From: Chamaesiphon sp. | GTDB lineage: Bacteria > Cyanobacteriota > Cyanobacteriia > Cyanobacteriales > Chamaesiphonaceae | Direction: 5' to 3' | DNA: 10,710 bases | Assembly: GCA_026786125.1 (NCBI GenBank) | Contig: JAJAYU010000320.1 | Span: 1 to 10,710 of the forward strand | Shown: piece by piece, positions 7,238-10,710 of the stretch | How the letters are laid out: the number at the start of each line of letters is the position of its first letter | Numbering within the stretch: the stretch's first letter is position 1 | Program-made: the position numbers and the translations under genes | Notes under the pieces: generated by a model | The model's input: the letters and a program-made list of their open reading frames with translations, nothing else | The model's database searches: none | What the model was told of the DNA's origin: nothing

Positions 7238-8187
7238 GATACTGCCTCAAGATTGATCGTCATAAAAGTATCACCAATCTCTTTGGACACTATATTAATC
7301 CGCCGTTGGGTTTGATCGAGAAATTCATGCAAGCCGTAATCGATCACTTCCTCGATCGATAAAAAGTCCAATTCCGATCGCAATTTTCCCAATTTAAGTT
7401 CGGCAGGATTGCACCAAGTATTTAAACCATTATTACCACTGATCAGATGTAAAGATTTCTCCGTAGAGCGGAGACAGTGTTGAATCGAACGCGGAAACTC
7501 TCGATCAAATATCAAAAACTTAGCGATATCAGTGGGACTAATTCGGTGACAAGTTTTACGATACATTTCATAGGCACTCACCGATCTTAATAAAGCAATC
7601 CACTGTAATTCATCCAGCGGCGATCCGACCCCACCAGGTAACACAATAAAATATTTTACATCCAAAATTCGCGTCGTTTTATCAGCCCGTTCGATCGATC
7701 TACCCATCCGCCCAAAATGCCACGCCTCATTGTGGGACATCGTTGCCGCCATCACTCCCGCAAATTGGTGACTAGCCATTTTCACCGCTTCAAAAAAGCT
7801 TGGTAATTCTGGCTGGGGATCTGCTTGCGCTGCTTCTTTTACCATAAAGTAAAAACTATTCACCTGCTCCCACATCTCGGAGGAAATAACTTCACGGATC
7901 GATCGAGCATTTTCTCGCGCAGATAGCAGACAGGATAGAATCGAGTTATGATACTTTTCATCATAAGTCAAAAACCGCACAACGTTCTCAGCGGTAGCCA
8001 CTCCATAGCGACTGCGGAATATTTCCAAATCTCCGGTGGTTAATACCAGCGGTTCCCATTGTTGGGCATCGACGACGGCACTATCGAGGAGTAAGTTAAG
8101 GTTAACATCCACAAATCTAGCGATATTTTCTGCTCTTTCGATGTATCGATTGAGCCAATAAATTGAATTAGCAACGCGACTTAACAT
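7234..8187 (-). CDS. Alpha-E domain protein (DUF403 family)
   Basis: A 317-residue, mainly alpha-helical protein opening with the family signature MLSRVANSIYWLNRYIERAE and then NIARFVDVNLNLLL. Further family-like segments are SEMWEQVNSFY (around 104-114) and GRMGRSIERADKTTRILDVKY in the middle. Alpha-E proteins occur next to, or fused with, circularly permuted ATP-grasp proteins. They are thought to act with them in forming a peptide or amide product; the biochemical role is unproven. The start ATG (8185-8187) directly gives the signature, so it is well supported, although the bases before it are CT-rich on this strand and no Shine-Dalgarno is present. It begins 19 nt after the GNAT stop and ends in a 4-nt overlap with the transglutaminase gene. 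Confidence 0.94.
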   Translation of the reverse strand: MLSRVANSIYWLNRYIERAENIARFVDVNLNLLLDSAVVDAQQWEPLVLTTGDLEIFRSRYGVATAENVVRFLTYDEKYHNSILSCLLSARENARSIREVISSEMWEQVNSFYFMVKEAAQADPQPELPSFFEAVKMASHQFAGVMAATMSHNEAWHFGRMGRSIERADKTTRILDVKYFIVLPGGVGSPLDELQWIALLRSVSAYEMYRKTCHRISPTDIAKFLIFDREFPRSIQHCLRSTEKSLHLISGNNGLNTWCNPAELKLGKLRSELDFLSIEEVIDYGLHEFLDQTQRRINIVSKEIGDTFMTINLEAVS

Positions 8188-8206
8188 AGGAGGAAGGTTT
8201 TAGACT

Positions 8207-8794
8207 TTAGGTGTTAGGCTTTGGGGTTGTCATGAAAGAATCTGATTGCCACTTTTCTCGCGATAATCGATAGAGATCATGTTCGCGGAGTGGATGCCCT
8301 ACTGTCAGGCTAGGATGCTCGAATGTTTCCGCTTCACGACTCATCCCCAATCGCTCCATTACGGCACTAGATCGATGATTATTTATAGCGGTAAATGATA
8401 CGATCTCTGGTAATTCCAATCGATCAAACCCAACTTTCAACGCAGCTTTAGCCGCTTCGGTTGCATAACCTTTGCCCCAATATTCAAACGCTAATCGCCA
8501 GCCGATTTCGACACAGGGCAAAAATGGTAGATCTGCTCTTGGGACTTCTAATCCAACAAAACCAATAAACTGATTGTCCTGCTTCGACTCTACCGCCCAG
8601 AAGCCCCAACCTTTTTCGATTATTTTTGTCTGTAATCGATCGATCATTGCATCACTAGTTGCCCTATCTAATCTACTAGGTAAAAATTCCATCACTCGTG
8701 GATCTGCGTTGAGCATAGCAAAAGGTGATCGATCTGATTCTATCCATTGACGCAAGCGGAGTCGCTCTGTTTCAAGCTCGATTAATTCTGTCAT
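8207..8794 (-). CDS. GNAT acetyltransferase, RimJ/RimL-like
   Basis: Transfers an acetyl group from acetyl-CoA to an amine, typically a protein N-terminus or a small molecule; the substrate here is unknown. The 195 residues show the RimJ/RimL pattern: LETERLRLRQW (7-17), the GFVGLEV strand (78-84), the VEIGWRLAFEYWGKGYATEA acetyl-CoA loop (95-114), and NNHRSSAVMERLGM (138-151). The last residues (SDSFMTTPKPNT) are unlikely to be structured, and their DNA runs into a TA-rich stretch before the stop. It lies between the ATP-grasp gene (184 nt upstream, separated by a repeat) and alpha-E (19 nt downstream). GNAT is not a usual member of this cluster as I know it, so it may be a functional recruit or a chance insertion. 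Many such genes are wrongly named rimJ or rimL. Confidence 0.92.
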   Translation of the reverse strand: MTELIELETERLRLRQWIESDRSPFAMLNADPRVMEFLPSRLDRATSDAMIDRLQTKIIEKGWGFWAVESKQDNQFIGFVGLEVPRADLPFLPCVEIGWRLAFEYWGKGYATEAAKAALKVGFDRLELPEIVSFTAINNHRSSAVMERLGMSREAETFEHPSLTVGHPLREHDLYRLSREKWQSDSFMTTPKPNT

Positions 8795-8849
8795 GAGTCT
8801 ATTTTACAGTTCGGGATAGTCAGCGATTAAAATCGCCGCTAGTGTTGCA

Positions 8850-8975
8850 AAACCCGCCTGCGCGGGTTGGGATATTAGAGTTGTAGGTTGGGTAGAGCGA
8901 TAGCGAAACCCAACAGCCCAACATTCATAAAATTGCTGGTTGGGTTGTTGGGTTTCATTCTTAAACCCAACCCAC
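8850..8975. repeat. GGTTGGGTT palindromic repeat cluster between ATP-grasp and GNAT genes
   Basis: Three hairpins lie in series: AACCCGC/GCGGGTT (8851-8868); GTTGGGT at 8887-8893 with ACCCAAC at 8908-8914; and GTTGGGTTT at 8947-8955 with AAACCCAAC at 8963-8971 around a 7-nt loop. The GTAGGTTGGGT...GAAACCCAAC word is a very common intergenic repeat in cyanobacteria. The third hairpin begins 8 nt after the ATP-grasp stop on the minus strand and could weaken or process transcription into the GNAT gene. Confidence 0.65.
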
Positions 8976-8978
8976 GAT

Positions 8979-10409
8979 TTAACGAACAACCCAAGTATCC
9001 TTAGTTCCCCCACCCTGAGAAGAATTAACCACCAAAGAACCCTCCTTCAACGCTACCCGCGTCAATCCACCTGGATTGATATAAATATCCCGCCCATTGA
9101 GAATATACGGGCGCAAATCCACATGTCTGCCATCGATACCATCGGGAAGCAAAGTCGGTACCCGCGATAAACATAGCGTCGGTTGGGCGATATAGTTGCG
9201 CGGATCTGCCACAATCTTCGCCGCAAATTCGCTCCGTTCCTCAGCCGTGGATTTAGTGCCGATGAGCATCCCATAACCCCCCGATTCGGCGGCGGCTTTG
9301 ACGACTAATTTATCTAAATTCTCCAGTACATACTGGCGTTGTTGCGGTTCCCAACATTGGTATGTCGGCACATTAGGGATAATTTGTTCTTCGTCTAGGT
9401 AGTATTTAACGATCGCAGGCATGTAAGCATATACCACTTTATCATCTGCCACCCCTGTACCTGGAGTATTGGCGATCGCGACTCGCCCAGCCCGATAGAC
9501 ATCCATCAAGCCAGGCACCCCCAGCATCGAATCAGCCCTAAATGTCAGCGGATCGATAAATTCATCATCGATGCGGCGATAGACGACATCTACCTGTTGT
9601 AAGCCTTTAGTAGTTCGCATTTTCAGGAAACCATCGGAGATCGTCAAATCCCGCGACTCGACTAATTGCACCCCCATTTGTCGCGCCAAGAAGGAGTGCT
9701 CAAAATAAGCAGAATTATAAATCCCTGGAGTCAGTACCACCACCGTCGGATAGGGGATAGCTTCCGGTGCTAAATATAGCAAGGTTTCTAGCAACCGACT
9801 GGGATAATCTTCCACAGGGAGAATCTGCATCTTCTCAAATAGACGCGGGAAGGTAGACTTCATCACCCGTCTACCTTCTAACACATAAGAAACTCCCGAC
9901 GGACAGCGGAGATTATCCTCCAATACATACCAACTACCATCTTTGTCGCGTACCAAGTCCGTACCTGTAATATGACACCAGATCCCCTGCGGCGGCTGTA
10001 AGCCCATACAAGGCTTGAGAAATCCCGTCGCCGAGTAAATCACCTCTGCGGGGATTACCCCATCGAGGATAATCTGCTGCTTGCCATAGATATCAGTTAA
10101 AAATAGATTTAGCGCGTGAATCCGCTGCTTCAAACCCCGCTCTAATAATTGCCACTCTCGATCGCAAATCGTGCGCGGAATGATATCAAAGGGGAGAATC
10201 TTTTCAGTACCCCGATCGTCACTATAGACGTTGAAAGTCACACCTGTCTTGAATAAGGTGCTTTGGGCTAAATTTTGATGCTGCTGTAGCTCAGATAGAG
10301 AAAGACTTCTAATCTTATCAATTAGCGTCGTGGCAATTGATCGCGGCTTACCATCAGGCAAAAACAATTCATCATAAAATTCACCAGGTTGGTAACTATC
10401 TATTTCCAT
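8979..10409 (-). CDS. Circularly permuted ATP-grasp protein (DUF404/DUF407 family)
   Basis: A 476-residue ATP-grasp enzyme with its domains permuted, predicted to be a carboxylate-amine ligase making an amide or peptide bond with ATP; cytoplasmic. Family motifs are in order: RGTEKILPFDIIPR (66-79), SWYVLEDNLRCPSGVSYVLE (159-178), VVYRRIDDEFIDP (275-287), TGVADDKVVYAYMP (318-331), VVKAAAESGGYGMLIG (369-384), RHVDLRPYIL (428-437) and the C-terminal SSQGGGTKDTWVV. The ATP-grasp Lys (371) and glycine-rich loop look intact, as do acidic residues that could bind Mg2+. The ATG at 10407-10409 fits the usual N-terminal length, with a weak GAAG before it. As first gene of the minus-strand run it probably carries the promoter upstream in 10410-10530. 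It typically works with alpha-E; substrates are unknown. Confidence 0.95.
   Translation of the reverse strand: MEIDSYQPGEFYDELFLPDGKPRSIATTLIDKIRSLSLSELQQHQNLAQSTLFKTGVTFNVYSDDRGTEKILPFDIIPRTICDREWQLLERGLKQRIHALNLFLTDIYGKQQIILDGVIPAEVIYSATGFLKPCMGLQPPQGIWCHITGTDLVRDKDGSWYVLEDNLRCPSGVSYVLEGRRVMKSTFPRLFEKMQILPVEDYPSRLLETLLYLAPEAIPYPTVVVLTPGIYNSAYFEHSFLARQMGVQLVESRDLTISDGFLKMRTTKGLQQVDVVYRRIDDEFIDPLTFRADSMLGVPGLMDVYRAGRVAIANTPGTGVADDKVVYAYMPAIVKYYLDEEQIIPNVPTYQCWEPQQRQYVLENLDKLVVKAAAESGGYGMLIGTKSTAEERSEFAAKIVADPRNYIAQPTLCLSRVPTLLPDGIDGRHVDLRPYILNGRDIYINPGGLTRVALKEGSLVVNSSQGGGTKDTWVVR
9472..9479. repeat. HIP1 octamer (GCGATCGC)
   Basis: An exact copy of the highly iterated palindrome of cyanobacterial genomes, inside the ATP-grasp gene. 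It is the only exact copy I found, but shorter CGATCG and GATCGATC words are frequent across the window. It supports the cyanobacterial origin. Confidence 0.85.
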
Positions 10410-10532
10410 GTCTTCACATCAAATGAGATCAGCGTTTTGTTACCTTCTATCAATTCACTTTTTTGCCTCCCCATAACTGTATGGTGGGATACCATTTCTT
10501 CTTGTCGAGCGGCACAAAAGTTTAAACAATTA

Positions 10533-10570
10533 GAAGAGGCTCGACTACCTAACAGCAGTCGAGCCTCTTC
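10533..10570 (-). terminator. Probable intrinsic terminator of the right-edge linker gene
   Basis: GAAGAGGCTCGACT (10533-10546) pairs perfectly over 14 bp with AGTCGAGCCTCTTC (10557-10570) around a 10-nt loop. On the minus strand the stem is followed by TAATTGTTTAAACTTTTG, a broken T-rich tail, whereas the + side is not T-rich. It lies 64 nt after the stop of the minus-strand gene at the right edge and before the ATP-grasp start, so it insulates the two. A weaker hairpin (AAACCAG at 10595-10601 with CTGGTTT at 10617-10623) lies between it and that stop. Confidence 0.75.
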
Positions 10571-10633
10571 ATAATGGCTAAAGTCAAGTATGAGAAACCA
10601 GCCTTTTCCAAAAAATCTGGTTTATGTCTCTAT

Positions 10634-10710
10634 CTAGTTACCTGCTGGTAGGGAAGGAGAACGGTGATAAGGAACCACGTCCACACCGAAATAGCGGGAA
10701 TATTCCACAC
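10634..10710 (-). CDS. C-terminal end of a probable phycobilisome linker-type protein (partial)
   Basis: A minus-strand frame runs in from the right edge for 24 codons to TAG (10634-10636), ending in YFGVDVVPYHRSPSLPAGN. The FGxDVVPYxRS pattern resembles the end of the phycobilisome linker domain (rod, rod-core or core-membrane linkers), as I recall it. With only 24 residues the subtype cannot be named. A terminator-like hairpin follows, which supports a real gene end here. The rest of the gene lies outside the window. Confidence 0.5.
   Translation of the reverse strand, partial: VEYSRYFGVDVVPYHRSPSLPAGN

Noticed and set aside
10389..10574. A 61-codon + frame over the ATP-grasp promoter region and the terminator hairpin
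   Set aside because: It overlaps the N-terminus of a clear gene on the other strand and reads through the hairpin; no family features.

Overview
The window reads as chromosomal DNA of a cyanobacterium. Three things suggest this. There is a sucrose-phosphate phosphatase of the short, single-domain cyanobacterial type. The DNA is very rich in CGATCG/GATCGATC words, with one exact HIP1 octamer (GCGATCGC) at 9472-9479. The right edge carries what looks like the C-terminus of a phycobilisome linker. Starts mostly lack a Shine-Dalgarno sequence, and several intergenic gaps hold short palindromic repeats of the kind scattered through cyanobacterial genomes. The genus cannot be fixed from this stretch.

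Left part (1-2700): after a 15-codon gene tail on + come two minus-strand peroxiredoxins, an atypical CxxC AhpC/TSA protein (58-606) and a classical 2-Cys peroxiredoxin (805-1380). A small MITE-like repeat (690-795) lies between them. An AT-rich divergent gap with an operator-like dyad separates them from a + strand sucrose-phosphate phosphatase (spp, best start 1604). A gene-free gap of about 345 bp leads to topA.

Middle (2711-5617): topA encodes DNA topoisomerase I with Toprim, an intact active-site Tyr, and repeated C-terminal domains instead of zinc ribbons. Its Lys/Thr/Ala-rich tail is interrupted by an in-frame TAG at 5261-5263. The same reading frame then runs on for 45 more KT-rich codons to a second TAG, which looks like a one-base nonsense change (AAG to TAG) or a readthrough site. 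A hairpin repeat lies between topA and the next gene.

Right part (5618-10409): this is the most interesting block. It holds an Anbu-type proteasome-like peptidase (+), converging with a minus-strand run of circularly permuted ATP-grasp, GNAT acetyltransferase, alpha-E protein and transglutaminase-like protein. The ATP-grasp/alpha-E/transglutaminase/Anbu association is a known conserved neighbourhood. Comparative genomics by Iyer, Burroughs and Aravind predicted it to be a peptide-synthesis or protein-tagging system linked to proteolysis, but its substrate is not established. In this window the alpha-E and transglutaminase genes overlap by 4 nt (ATGA), Anbu and transglutaminase overlap tail to tail by 21 nt, and a RimJ/RimL-like acetyltransferase with a flanking repeat sits inside the cluster. 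Beyond the cluster are a strong terminator-like hairpin (10533-10570) and the partial linker gene.
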